The notes under the pieces were generated by a model that had not been told where the DNA came from, did no database searches, and saw only the letters and a program-made list of their open reading frames with translations. A program made the position numbers and the translations under genes. This document shows positions 15,565-22,357 of a stretch of 22,357 bases of DNA, one piece after another. The first letter of the stretch is position 1. The number at the start of each line of letters is the position of its first letter. Source of the DNA: SYFY01 sp031385325 (GTDB lineage: Bacteria > Pseudomonadota > Gammaproteobacteria > Pseudomonadales > Azotimanducaceae); the NCBI GenBank assembly GCA_031385325.1, contig JANNBJ010000091.1, positions 1-22,357 on the forward strand, written 5' to 3'.

Positions 15565-16368
15565 ATGATTGGAACACTACGCCGGGAAATCCGCCTGTTT
15601 CGGGAGCTTCACCGAGAGAACTCCCTGTCGGCGCTACAACACCTCTGGATCGCAAAATCCCGGAATCACCACGAATTGGTTGAGGTGCGCATCGCCGACG
15701 AGAAAATACTCGTGCGCACCGGAACGCCCGACCTGGACGTTGCCCGCTGGACGCTGGGCGGGGAATTCGCCTCGTTGGCACACGCCTTTCCTCGGGACCA
15801 GCGTGGATTGATCCTGGATGCAGGGGGTTACATCGGCACTGCCGCAATCGCGTTATCGAAACTCTATCCACTGGCAACCGTCGTCACCGTCGAGCCCTCC
15901 TCCGACAATTTCGCCGTGCTGTCCAGGAACGTTGCGGCGCACCCCAGGATTCACGCCCATCAGGCCGCCCTGGTCCCCGCGAACTCACCACGCATCAGGA
16001 CATTGCGCAATCGTGGCAGTGGTGAATGGGGTTTCAACATCATCGAAAACGAAGCCGACACGTCCGAAAGCGTGATCGAAGAAGTTGCCACAATTACCCT
16101 CGATGAACTCCTTCAGACCTACGATGCCAACAGCATCCTGATCCTCAAGATGGATATCGAGGGCGCCGAATTCCCACTGTTGAGCGAACCTGCGTGGTTG
16201 AACCGCACCAACATTCTGGTCATCGAGTTACACGAACGTCTCGTGCCTGGATGTGAAGCTGCTTTTGCCAAGGCCAATCGGAACCGGTTCGTTTATGCAG
16301 ATGGCGAAAAGTACGTCTCGGTTGGCACGAACTTTTTCGATTCACACCCGCCGAGGCTGGCGGCCTGA
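15565..16368 (+). CDS. FkbM family SAM-dependent methyltransferase
   Basis: 267 residues. The SAM-binding motif I is LILDAGGYIG (82-91), followed by the acidic end of strand 2 at E110 (VVTVEPSSDNFAVLSRN). The FkbM signature ILKMDIEGAEFPLL occurs at 193-206. FkbM-type enzymes O-methylate sugars, polyketides or other small molecules and are common in polysaccharide clusters. A ribosome site GAGGG lies about 9 bases before the ATG. A glycosyltransferase-like gene follows on the same strand after 137 bases, which suggests sugar modification of a surface glycan or glycolipid. Both sit apart from any larger glycan cluster. No signal peptide is present, so the enzyme should be cytoplasmic. Confidence 0.9.
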   Translation: MIGTLRREIRLFRELHRENSLSALQHLWIAKSRNHHELVEVRIADEKILVRTGTPDLDVARWTLGGEFASLAHAFPRDQRGLILDAGGYIGTAAIALSKLYPLATVVTVEPSSDNFAVLSRNVAAHPRIHAHQAALVPANSPRIRTLRNRGSGEWGFNIIENEADTSESVIEEVATITLDELLQTYDANSILILKMDIEGAEFPLLSEPAWLNRTNILVIELHERLVPGCEAAFAKANRNRFVYADGEKYVSVGTNFFDSHPPRLAA

Positions 16369-16505
16369 TTCGATATTCCAGATGCAACAGGACTGGAAGA
16401 CGCAAAGACACTCGAAGGAGCCGAGTCCTCAGGTCTCAAGCTCCTGACCAGACACAAGATCCAGAAAAACAATAACAAGAAGACGATACAAGAGGACCCC
16501 AGGGA

Positions 16506-17741
16506 ATGTTGGAAGTCACGGTTTACCCTGTTTCAATGAGCGCTTACACGTCACAGATCTACGCGGGTCTGTTCGACCTCGAAGCGAGCGGAGATATATC
16601 GCTTCGTTTTTCCGGCTCACCACGGCATCGCATCGAGGAGCGCAATGGCGCTTATGGATTTGCCGACAACCAGCATGTACTCCATCTGGATCTTGGTGAT
16701 TCTACGTCAGGCCAGGAGCTGTCCCTCTGTTATGACATGATGGATTCGGCAGGCATCTCCAGCATGAGTGGGCTCACGCACTGCGATGCCTACTTCAAGC
16801 GAAGCTATCTGCAGACTTTTCTCGATTCGGCCGAACGACCCTGGGCCAAGGAAAACCCACACTATACCGATCGTATTTTCCCCTACGGACTGAACTATCC
16901 CTGTTCAAGCATCCACCAGAACAGACTCTGGCAACGAACAATCCTGTTTGCCAGGGCAACTCGCGTGTGGAACCGTGTGAGCCCTCGGCAACTGGCGCGC
17001 ATGGCACTGGATTTGACCCTCAACCGGCAAGGTAACGATGCCGGGTATCACCTCGACAGCAAAACACTTGAGGCGCCTCCGAACGCACCCACGCTGCCCC
17101 AGGTGTTGCTCCAGACCAGGCTCTTCAAGTCCGCCGGTCGACCCGATGCGGAGCAGGTAGAGTCCTTCAACGAGTACAGGATCACCGTGACAAGGCTGCT
17201 CAAGGCTCACTTTGGTTCCCGCTTTATTGGCGGCATCTTTCCAGATGATCAGGCAAAAAGGCGCTGCCCTGATGTCCTCACCCAACTCTCGACCGAACGA
17301 CCGGAATATCTGCAACTGGTCCGGGACAGTCGTGTGGTTGTGTTTTCACGAGGATTGGCAGACTCCATTGGCTGGCGTCTGCCAGAACTCCTCGCGGGTT
17401 CGAAGGCAGTAGTCGCCGAGCCGCTGAGTTATGAACTGCCAACCCCGCTGGTGGACGGCCAACACGTCGCATTTTTTGCGTCGGCAGAGCACTGCGTCGA
17501 GCAGGTCGAGGCATTGCTCACTGATGAGCACGCTTGCCAGGCCTTGCGCCAATCAGCACACGACTACTACCAGAACAACACCCGACCGGCGTCGATCATC
17601 GGCAATTCACTGGCTACTGCGTTGCGGTGGAGCGGCAAAGGCGGCTCGTCAGTTCGTGCTCGTCGAAACGGTATCCATGTTGATCCGATTGATCTGAATG
17701 GCAGTACAACTGAAGGTAAGCAAAGGCAGAAGGCTGGGTAG
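16506..17741 (+). CDS. Glycosyltransferase-like protein (GT-B family resemblance), function unknown
   Basis: 411 residues; not a clear match to a named family. The best clue is the C-terminal segment at 277-312 (RVVVFSRGLADSIGWRLPEL, then LAGSKAVVAEPLSYELP). It resembles the donor-site region of GT-B glycosyltransferases, where a conserved Glu in W-R-x-x-E lies before a strand that reads as the choice of favoured nucleotide-sugar. It is followed by a VAFFASAEHCVEQVEALL helix like those closing many GT-B proteins. The N-terminal half has no motif that can be named, and no signal peptide or membrane segment is visible. Placement 137 bases after an FkbM methyltransferase on the same strand supports a sugar-related role. 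The ATG has AGAGGA about 9 bases upstream. A distinct acceptor or non-transferase function cannot be excluded. Confidence 0.6.
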   Translation: MLEVTVYPVSMSAYTSQIYAGLFDLEASGDISLRFSGSPRHRIEERNGAYGFADNQHVLHLDLGDSTSGQELSLCYDMMDSAGISSMSGLTHCDAYFKRSYLQTFLDSAERPWAKENPHYTDRIFPYGLNYPCSSIHQNRLWQRTILFARATRVWNRVSPRQLARMALDLTLNRQGNDAGYHLDSKTLEAPPNAPTLPQVLLQTRLFKSAGRPDAEQVESFNEYRITVTRLLKAHFGSRFIGGIFPDDQAKRRCPDVLTQLSTERPEYLQLVRDSRVVVFSRGLADSIGWRLPELLAGSKAVVAEPLSYELPTPLVDGQHVAFFASAEHCVEQVEALLTDEHACQALRQSAHDYYQNNTRPASIIGNSLATALRWSGKGGSSVRARRNGIHVDPIDLNGSTTEGKQRQKAG

Positions 17742-17749
17742 CTCTTCGA

Positions 17750-17890
17750 ATGACACCTTCAAGGGGCAGAACCGCCTCCATCAGCGGTGCTTCAAGTGGC
17801 ATCGAAAGCGCCTTGCTCGACAGTCTGCAGCGGCCCGAAGTGGCGCCATCGTGCCGCCAGACTGACAGCACCGGATCCTGCGGCCGATGA
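17750..17890 (+). pseudogene. Remnant of a short-chain dehydrogenase/reductase N-terminus
   Basis: An ATG at 17750 opens 46 codons ending at TGA (17888-17890). The reading starts MTPSRGRTASISGASSGIES and continues ALLDSLQRPEVAPSCRQTD. This is the SDR Rossmann start (normally T-G-A-S-S-G-I-G), with the third glycine changed to Glu, after which the protein stops where a full SDR would run about 200 residues further. No downstream SDR motif follows in any frame before the amidohydrolase gene at 17986, so it is a degraded fragment rather than a small gene. It lies 9 bases after the glycosyltransferase stop. Confidence 0.5.
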
Positions 17891-17985
17891 CGTGATCACG
17901 ACCGCACTGGGTTCATACGTATCGCCTGCAAGGCTCGGCCGGGGTGCGCTTCTCGAAATGAATCGACAGGAACAGAGGTTTTCGA

Positions 17986-19713
17986 ATGCGCACACGTCTT
18001 CTGCTCGGGCAGCTGATCTTCACATCGTTGGCAACCGCAGCGACGCAGACCCACGCCGCGCCGGAACCGGCTGATTCCGTCTACCGCAACGGACGGATCT
18101 ACACAGTCGACGAGACACGCTCGTGGGCCGAAGCGGTCGCCATCAAATCTGGCAAATTCGAAGCCGTCGGCAGCAATGACGAGATCGCAAAGCACGTAGG
18201 GCCGAGAACCCGCGTGGTCGATCTGGACGGGCGCATGGCCATGCCCGGCATCCACGATATGCACGAGCACCCCGTCGAAGGCGGTTTTCAGCATCTGTTC
18301 GAGTGCAGCTTTCCGTTCTCGACGCCGCTCGACGGGATCACAGCGAACGTACAAAAATGCGCTGACAAGGCAAAGAAGGGGGAGTGGATCCGCGGCGGCC
18401 AGTGGGCAGCGGAGTCACTCGACTCGGAGCAACCGCCGACGCGCGAAATGCTCGACGCCGTGGCACCTGACAATCCGGTTTTCCTGATCGACTCCACCTA
18501 TCACAATGCCTGGGTGAACACGCGCGCGCTGGCGTTGCTCGGCATCGAGGCGTCCACACCGAACCCGAATGGCGGCGTGATCGTGCGCGACGCGAAGACC
18601 GGCGCGGCGACGGGCATCCTCTTCGACAACGCGGCGTACGGCGCGATGAAGCGCCTGCCACTGCGCACCGACGCGCAATATCGGCAGGCCATCCTCTGGA
18701 CCGTAGCCAAAATCAACGCACTCGGCATCACGGCGATAAAGGACGCGTTAGCCGATGGTCATTCGGTGGATGCTTACACAGCGCTCGATCGAGAGGGCAA
18801 ACTCGATCTGCGTGTCGCCACCAGCCGCCCGTGGCGCGCGAGCTGGACCGAATCTGACACCGACGAGACGCGCAATCTTGAACGGTGGATGGACGGTCAA
18901 ACACCAAACGTGCGCACCGGCTACGCGAAGATTTTCGTCGACGGCATTCCGCCAACACGAACCGCAGCGATGCTCGAGCCGTACCTGCCCGACAAGGTGC
19001 ACGGCGCTGGTTTCAAGGGTGAACTCCAGCACTCACCCGCAGACCTGAATGCCGCATTGATCCGGCTCGACAAGCTCGGCATGACGGTGAAAATGCATGC
19101 CACCGGCGACGCCTCGCTACGCGCCGGACTTGACGCGATCGAAGCTGCGCGAAACGCCAATGGCAATACAAAACTTCGTCACGAGATTGCGCACGCAGAG
19201 CTCGCGAACCCCGTCGACATCCCCCGTTTCAAGTCGCTGAACGCGATCGCGGAGCTGTCTCCGGTCTTGTGGTACCCGACACCACTGGTTGAATTCATGG
19301 CGACGGTGATCGGCCGCGAGCGCGCCAATCAGTTCTGGCCGATCAAAACCATGCTCGATGCCGGTGTGCTGATGGTGTATGGATCGGATTGGCCGTCGGT
19401 GGTGCCGTCGCCGAATCCCTGGCCGGGGATCGAAGCGATGGTGACGCGCCGTGACCCGCACGGTGTTTTGCCAGGTGCGCTCGCGCCCGAGCAGGCGATC
19501 AGCCTCGCTGATGCCATCGACATCGTCACACGCAACGGTTCAATCGCCATGCAGCTCGACAATGAAACGGGCAGCATCGAGCCAGGAAAATCCGCCGACC
19601 TGATCATCCTCGATCGGAACCTGTTCGAGATTCCGGCGAAGCAGATCAGCGACACCGTGGTGCTCGAGACCGTCTTCGCAGGCCGCGTGGTCAGCGCGCA
19701 GAGACTGCACTGA
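17986..19713 (+). CDS. Secreted amidohydrolase, YtcJ-like (Amidohydro_3)
   Basis: 575 residues. The N-terminus is a signal peptide (MRTRLLLGQLIFTSLATAAT, cleavage near THA-AP around residue 24), so it acts outside the cytoplasm. The amidohydrolase fold is clear: YRNGRIYTVDE, then metal-site H93-x-H95 in MPGIHDMHEHP, K315 in YAKIFVDG, H371 in KMHATGD, H399/H403 in RHEIAHAEL and D468 in YGSDWPS. The closing IEPGKSADLIILDRNLF and AGRVV strands belong to the composite beta-sandwich. YtcJ-like enzymes hydrolyse varied amides and cyclic compounds, and the substrate is not predictable. AGAGG sits 7 bases before the ATG. It appears to be a single-gene unit; the gap of 244 bases before it holds the SDR remnant. 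Confidence 0.92.
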   Translation: MRTRLLLGQLIFTSLATAATQTHAAPEPADSVYRNGRIYTVDETRSWAEAVAIKSGKFEAVGSNDEIAKHVGPRTRVVDLDGRMAMPGIHDMHEHPVEGGFQHLFECSFPFSTPLDGITANVQKCADKAKKGEWIRGGQWAAESLDSEQPPTREMLDAVAPDNPVFLIDSTYHNAWVNTRALALLGIEASTPNPNGGVIVRDAKTGAATGILFDNAAYGAMKRLPLRTDAQYRQAILWTVAKINALGITAIKDALADGHSVDAYTALDREGKLDLRVATSRPWRASWTESDTDETRNLERWMDGQTPNVRTGYAKIFVDGIPPTRTAAMLEPYLPDKVHGAGFKGELQHSPADLNAALIRLDKLGMTVKMHATGDASLRAGLDAIEAARNANGNTKLRHEIAHAELANPVDIPRFKSLNAIAELSPVLWYPTPLVEFMATVIGRERANQFWPIKTMLDAGVLMVYGSDWPSVVPSPNPWPGIEAMVTRRDPHGVLPGALAPEQAISLADAIDIVTRNGSIAMQLDNETGSIEPGKSADLIILDRNLFEIPAKQISDTVVLETVFAGRVVSAQRLH

Positions 19714-19906
19714 CAAAAAGCTCCTGTGGCGAGGCAGGCTCGGTGGAGGGCTGGGCGTCGAATCGGGACAGGTGAGGGAAACACGGGCGGTGCCTTTGGA
19801 ATGGCGCAGAGAGAAAATCCAGTATCTCATTCGAACAGGCAGCCTTCATCGATTGGGAACAACTCGCCGGGCAGAACTGCGAAAAGTGCAGTGTAAGCAT
19901 CTGAAT

Positions 19907-20551
19907 TTACGTCCTGTTCGTGAGCGCTGCAGAGTGCCACCAGCTGAGCGCGCAGCCAATCAGCCCGAGGAAGAGTGCCATGAGCAGCCGTGGATCACCC
20001 AGCTGAAACCAGGGATCCACCGGGAAGGCGATAGTCTTGCGCATGGCAGCGACCTTGAAATCGTGAGAACCCGAGAACGCCGGATTGGTGGCGATCTCCA
20101 TCAGGTCACGCCGACTGCGATAACGCATGGCTGCGCCGCGGGTCCAGCGCTCCATGCCTGGTGCATTCATCAGATCCATGGCCGTGTTCGCCGCATCGCC
20201 GAACAGCACGGGGTGCGACGCACGCGAAAACAGCGCCGGATACATGTAGTGCATGTACTTGCCGAGCACGTCATCGCTGGTATCACCCGGTTCGACACCT
20301 TCGATCTGCAGGGGTGTGTCATGCATGTCGATCACGTTGATCATCACAAAGTCATCGCCGGTATCTTCTTCCATGAATCGACGAAGCAGCGCGATGGCAG
20401 CGGGCGCTGCTGGCGGATCACGCTGCTGCAGGACGGTCAGATAATGCTCGATCTCCGGAGGAGTGAGCGGTCCGCCGAACGAGGTATACCAACTGAAGAA
20501 GCCTGCATAGAGCACGCTCAACACACACCATGTCCAGCCGATCCGACTCAT
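19907..20551 (-). CDS. Conserved hypothetical membrane-anchored protein
   Basis: 214 residues from the ATG at 20551, preceded by GAGGTGG. Translation from 20590 would add 13 residues without a signal. There is one N-terminal hydrophobic segment (about 4-20) and one near the C-terminus (LLMALFLGLIGCALSWW), so both ends are probably in the membrane with a loop domain between. The middle is rich in recognisable conserved-looking blocks: FVMINVIDMHD, KYMHYMYPALFSRASHPVLFGDAANTAMDLM and RGAAMRYRSRRDLMEIATNP. The RYRSRRDLME segment resembles the end strand and helix of ferredoxin-like dimeric barrel proteins such as DUF1330; that similarity is only suggestive. No function is assigned. It is divergent from the haloalkane dehalogenase across 115 bases. 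Confidence 0.8.
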   Translation of the reverse strand: MSRIGWTWCVLSVLYAGFFSWYTSFGGPLTPPEIEHYLTVLQQRDPPAAPAAIALLRRFMEEDTGDDFVMINVIDMHDTPLQIEGVEPGDTSDDVLGKYMHYMYPALFSRASHPVLFGDAANTAMDLMNAPGMERWTRGAAMRYRSRRDLMEIATNPAFSGSHDFKVAAMRKTIAFPVDPWFQLGDPRLLMALFLGLIGCALSWWHSAALTNRT

Positions 20552-20588
20552 GCCACCTCGCCCGTGTTCATCCGCCGTTCGCCCAAAC

Positions 20589-20605
20589 ATAATGCTCTAC
20601 ATTAT
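20589..20605. promoter_or_regulatory. 17-bp inverted repeat between divergent genes
   Basis: ATAATG (20589-20594) and CATTAT (20600-20605) are perfect inverted arms around ctcta. The site lies in the 115-base spacer between the hypothetical membrane protein and the haloalkane dehalogenase, 61 bases before the latter's ATG. It may be an operator, or overlapping -10 elements for both directions, since each arm resembles TATAAT. Confidence 0.4.
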
Positions 20606-20666
20606 CTGACGCAAACTGATAGTTTCGGTCCTGATCATCCACGGCCATCGGGAACAGGCTACTCCC

Positions 20667-21728
20667 ATGCAGATTCTCAGAACCCCGGACGCGCGCTTCG
20701 CTGATCTGGCCGACTATCCGTTCGCCCCGCACTACACCTTCATCCAGACGGACGACGGCGCCGACCTGCGCATCCACCACGTGGATGAAGGTCCGCCTGA
20801 CGGTCCACTGGTGCTGCTCATGCACGGACAACCGGTATGGAGCTATCTGTACCGGAAGATGATTCCGCTGCTCACCCAGGCAGGTATGCGGGTCATCGCG
20901 CCGGATCTGCCCGGCTACGGCAAGTCGGACAAACCAGCGGCACGCGAAGATTATTCCTACCAGCGGCAGGTCGACTGGATGGGACAGTGGCTCGTCAGCA
21001 ACAACTTCACCGCGATCACCTTCTTCGGTCAGGACTGGGGTGGCCTCATCGGCCTGCGCCTCGTCGTCGACCATCCCGACCGGTTCGCGCGCGTGATCGT
21101 GGCGAACACCGGCTTGCCCTACAGCCCGGACGTTCCTGCTGACACGGTAAAAGCCGTCGAGGACTTCCGTGCCAACGCCCCGACGCCGTCACTGCTGCAG
21201 ATGCAGAAGGCTCTCAGCCAGATGTCCGGTGATCCGGCAAGGAAATTCGCCTTCTGGCAGAAATTCTGCTGGGAAAACGACAACATGCCCATCGGCTTCA
21301 TGATGTCCATGACGATGGAACAGCGCTCCAGTCTCTCCAGAGCGTTCAGGTTCATGCTCCACAACGCGGGTGTGCACTCGCCTTTCCCAACAGATCTGGC
21401 CAAGGCTTACGACGCGCCGTTCCCGGACCCGAGATACAAGATGGGACCGCGCGCGATGCCCAGCCAGGTACCTACCCTGCCAACTTCACCGTCACTTGAA
21501 GCCCAACGCAAGGCGTGGGAATTCTTCACGACGTTCGAGAAGCCGTTTCTGTGCACGTTCTCCGACAATGACCCGGTCACCGCAGGGCTGGACAAGCAAT
21601 TCCTCGAGAAGGTACCCGGCACCCGCGGGCTAGCGCACACCACCATCAAGAGAGGCGGACACTTCGTTCAGGAAGTCGCGCCCGAGCAGGTGTGCAATGC
21701 CATCATCAATCTGATCCGGACGACCTGA
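20667..21728 (+). CDS. Haloalkane dehalogenase (HLD-I-like alpha/beta hydrolase)
   Basis: 353 residues, longer than the usual 290-310. The core reads LLMHGQPVWSYLYRKMIPLL (51-69), DLPGYGKSDKP, and the nucleophile elbow FGQDWGGLIG with D123 and the halide-stabilising W124. The acid is probably D302 (FSDNDPVT) and the base H332 (KRGGHFVQE). The Q-D-W-G elbow and F-S-D-x-D-P segment separate it from epoxide hydrolases. W197 or W202 in the cap could be the second halide-binding Trp. A typical HLD-I enzyme has HGEP where this protein has HGQP (Gln55). The reaction would be hydrolytic cleavage of a carbon-halogen bond to an alcohol, halide and proton in the cytoplasm. The extra length lies mostly in the insert after the cap (about 235-280). 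The ribosome site is weak. Confidence 0.88.
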   Translation: MQILRTPDARFADLADYPFAPHYTFIQTDDGADLRIHHVDEGPPDGPLVLLMHGQPVWSYLYRKMIPLLTQAGMRVIAPDLPGYGKSDKPAAREDYSYQRQVDWMGQWLVSNNFTAITFFGQDWGGLIGLRLVVDHPDRFARVIVANTGLPYSPDVPADTVKAVEDFRANAPTPSLLQMQKALSQMSGDPARKFAFWQKFCWENDNMPIGFMMSMTMEQRSSLSRAFRFMLHNAGVHSPFPTDLAKAYDAPFPDPRYKMGPRAMPSQVPTLPTSPSLEAQRKAWEFFTTFEKPFLCTFSDNDPVTAGLDKQFLEKVPGTRGLAHTTIKRGGHFVQEVAPEQVCNAIINLIRTT

Positions 21729-21846
21729 GATCAACGATCACGCCACAACCCGCCGATTCCTGACGCGGCGGAGCGGTGTTGTCAGTGGCAGCCGAACCAG
21801 GTCCGCCAACATGTTCGAGCCGAGCAGGTCCAACACGCCTGTCTGA

Positions 21847-22220
21847 TCATTCGCGGACAGTGCACCAAAGCATTTCTGCACCCGCTGCGTCGGCCACCTC
21901 GATCCAGGATTCGGAAGGCAGGCTGTGACGCGCCTTCATGAACCCTTCGGCATCCGGTCCTACGGGCCAGCGCAGTCGGTACTCATCGGTGGAGATGGAT
22001 TCGTAGATGGCCTGTGCAACCCGCTCCGGCGGCACGGCGCGCTTGAATCCCGCGGCAAACATCTTGCCGTTGCGCCGCATCACCGACTGGTATGGCGAAG
22101 CCTTGTCATAGCGCGTCTGTTCCGCCGAGTTCTCGAAGATGTTGGTCATGATGACGCCCGGCGAGACGTTCACCACCCGAACACCGAACCGATAGACCTC
22201 GTGTGCCAGCGCTTCGCCTA
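21847..22220 (-). pseudogene. Short-chain dehydrogenase/reductase, 3' part interrupted by the mobile element
   Basis: The frame runs from the element boundary to TGA at 21847, about 124 codons. It begins LGEALAHEVYRFGVRVVNVS, then PGVIMTNIFEN, the classical SDR helix and PG strand after the active site, and ends DAAGAEMLWCTVRE. The TG-x3-G-x-G cofactor loop and the catalytic S-Y-K residues would lie upstream, beyond 22220, where the sequence changes at the ctag of the element terminus. An ATG at 22176 could only make an inactive fragment. The gene was probably broken by insertion; the other half would be on the far side of the element, outside this window. Confidence 0.75.
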
Positions 22221-22357
22221 GCCCGCATTATTCATGAAGGAACGTCGCGAGGGCGTCGAGAGTAACGAAAAGACTGGGTGGCGCGGACCGGAGCGCGCAC
22301 AGGCGTGCTTGACAGCACGTCGAGCACGCGGAGGGAGCACGCCGAGTGTTTTCGCTG
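22218..22357. mobile_element. Palindromic MITE-like element or IS end (right copy, incomplete)
   Basis: It starts with the 20-bp terminus CTAGCCCGCATTATTCATGA (22218-22237), followed by a 24-base spacer and the 96-base palindromic unit (22262-22357) that matches bases 1-96. The terminus cuts the SDR reading frame at 22220. CTAG at both ends may be element sequence or the duplicated target. The window stops exactly at the end of the unit, so the rest of the element is not seen. Confidence 0.7.

Noticed and set aside
19714..19906. A small gene in the gap between the amidohydrolase and the hypothetical membrane protein
   Set aside because: Short frames exist on both strands but lack a ribosome site or a recognisable motif. 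I see nothing supportable in this 193-base gap.
1..22357. A circular 22-kb replicon, because the two ends match
   Set aside because: The end copies differ at about 9 of 96 positions, so they are two copies of a repeat and not an assembly overlap. No replication or partition gene is present.

Overview
The window is GC-rich and densely coding. Its gene content suggests a catabolically versatile, probably marine or soil proteobacterium, most likely a gammaproteobacterium; this is a judgement from gene families, as no rRNA or other marker gene is present. It carries a Rieske oxygenase, SnoaL-like proteins, a carotenoid-cleavage-type oxygenase, split MaoC hydratases, a YghU-type GST, PhyH, esterases and a haloalkane dehalogenase. 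It looks like one assembled contig bounded by repeats. The first 96 and last 96 bases are diverged copies of one sequence in the same orientation, and each side is closed towards the unique DNA by the same 20-bp terminal inverted repeat.

Layout. 1-140: one side of a palindromic mobile element. 172-1521 (-): Rieske ring-hydroxylating oxygenase, divergent from 1667-2770 (+), a protein made of two tandem SnoaL-like domains. 6937 down to 2793 (-): a compact five-gene operon of TetR regulator, carotenoid/stilbene-cleavage oxygenase, FAS1-like hot-dog half, MaoC hot-dog half and medium-chain reductase/dehydrogenase. Its promoter region holds a palindromic operator candidate, and a 5 x 12-bp tandem repeat sits in the leader of the third gene. 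7098-8684 (+): secreted choice-of-anchor I beta-propeller protein, convergent with 8823-9773 (-), a DUF2167 membrane protein; a shared hairpin lies between them. 9914-12205 (+): adrenodoxin-reductase-type ferredoxin-NADP reductase and YghU-like GST. 12217-12387: a 171-bp nested palindrome between convergent genes. 15372 down to 12431 (-): HSL-family esterase, Fes/EstD-like esterase and PhyH dioxygenase. 15565-17741 (+): FkbM methyltransferase and a glycosyltransferase-like protein. 17750-17890: an SDR N-terminal remnant. 17986-19713 (+): secreted YtcJ-like amidohydrolase. 19907-20551 (-): conserved hypothetical membrane protein, divergent from 20667-21728 (+), a haloalkane dehalogenase. 21847-22220 (-): 3' part of an SDR gene cut off by the element at 22218-22357.

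How it fits together. The minus-strand operon at 2793-6937 reads as one degradation module. The oxygenase would split a conjugated C=C bond to give aldehydes. The paired hot-dog proteins would hydrate or dehydrate a bulky acyl-CoA, the reductase would reduce an enone or enal, and TetR would sense the substrate. The neighbouring Rieske oxygenase and SnoaL protein fit the same hydrophobic or aromatic substrate theme, and the ferredoxin reductase could supply electrons. The true substrate cannot be read from sequence. No tRNA, rRNA, CRISPR array, phage genes or full transposase are visible, and no stretch longer than 300 bases lacks a gene.
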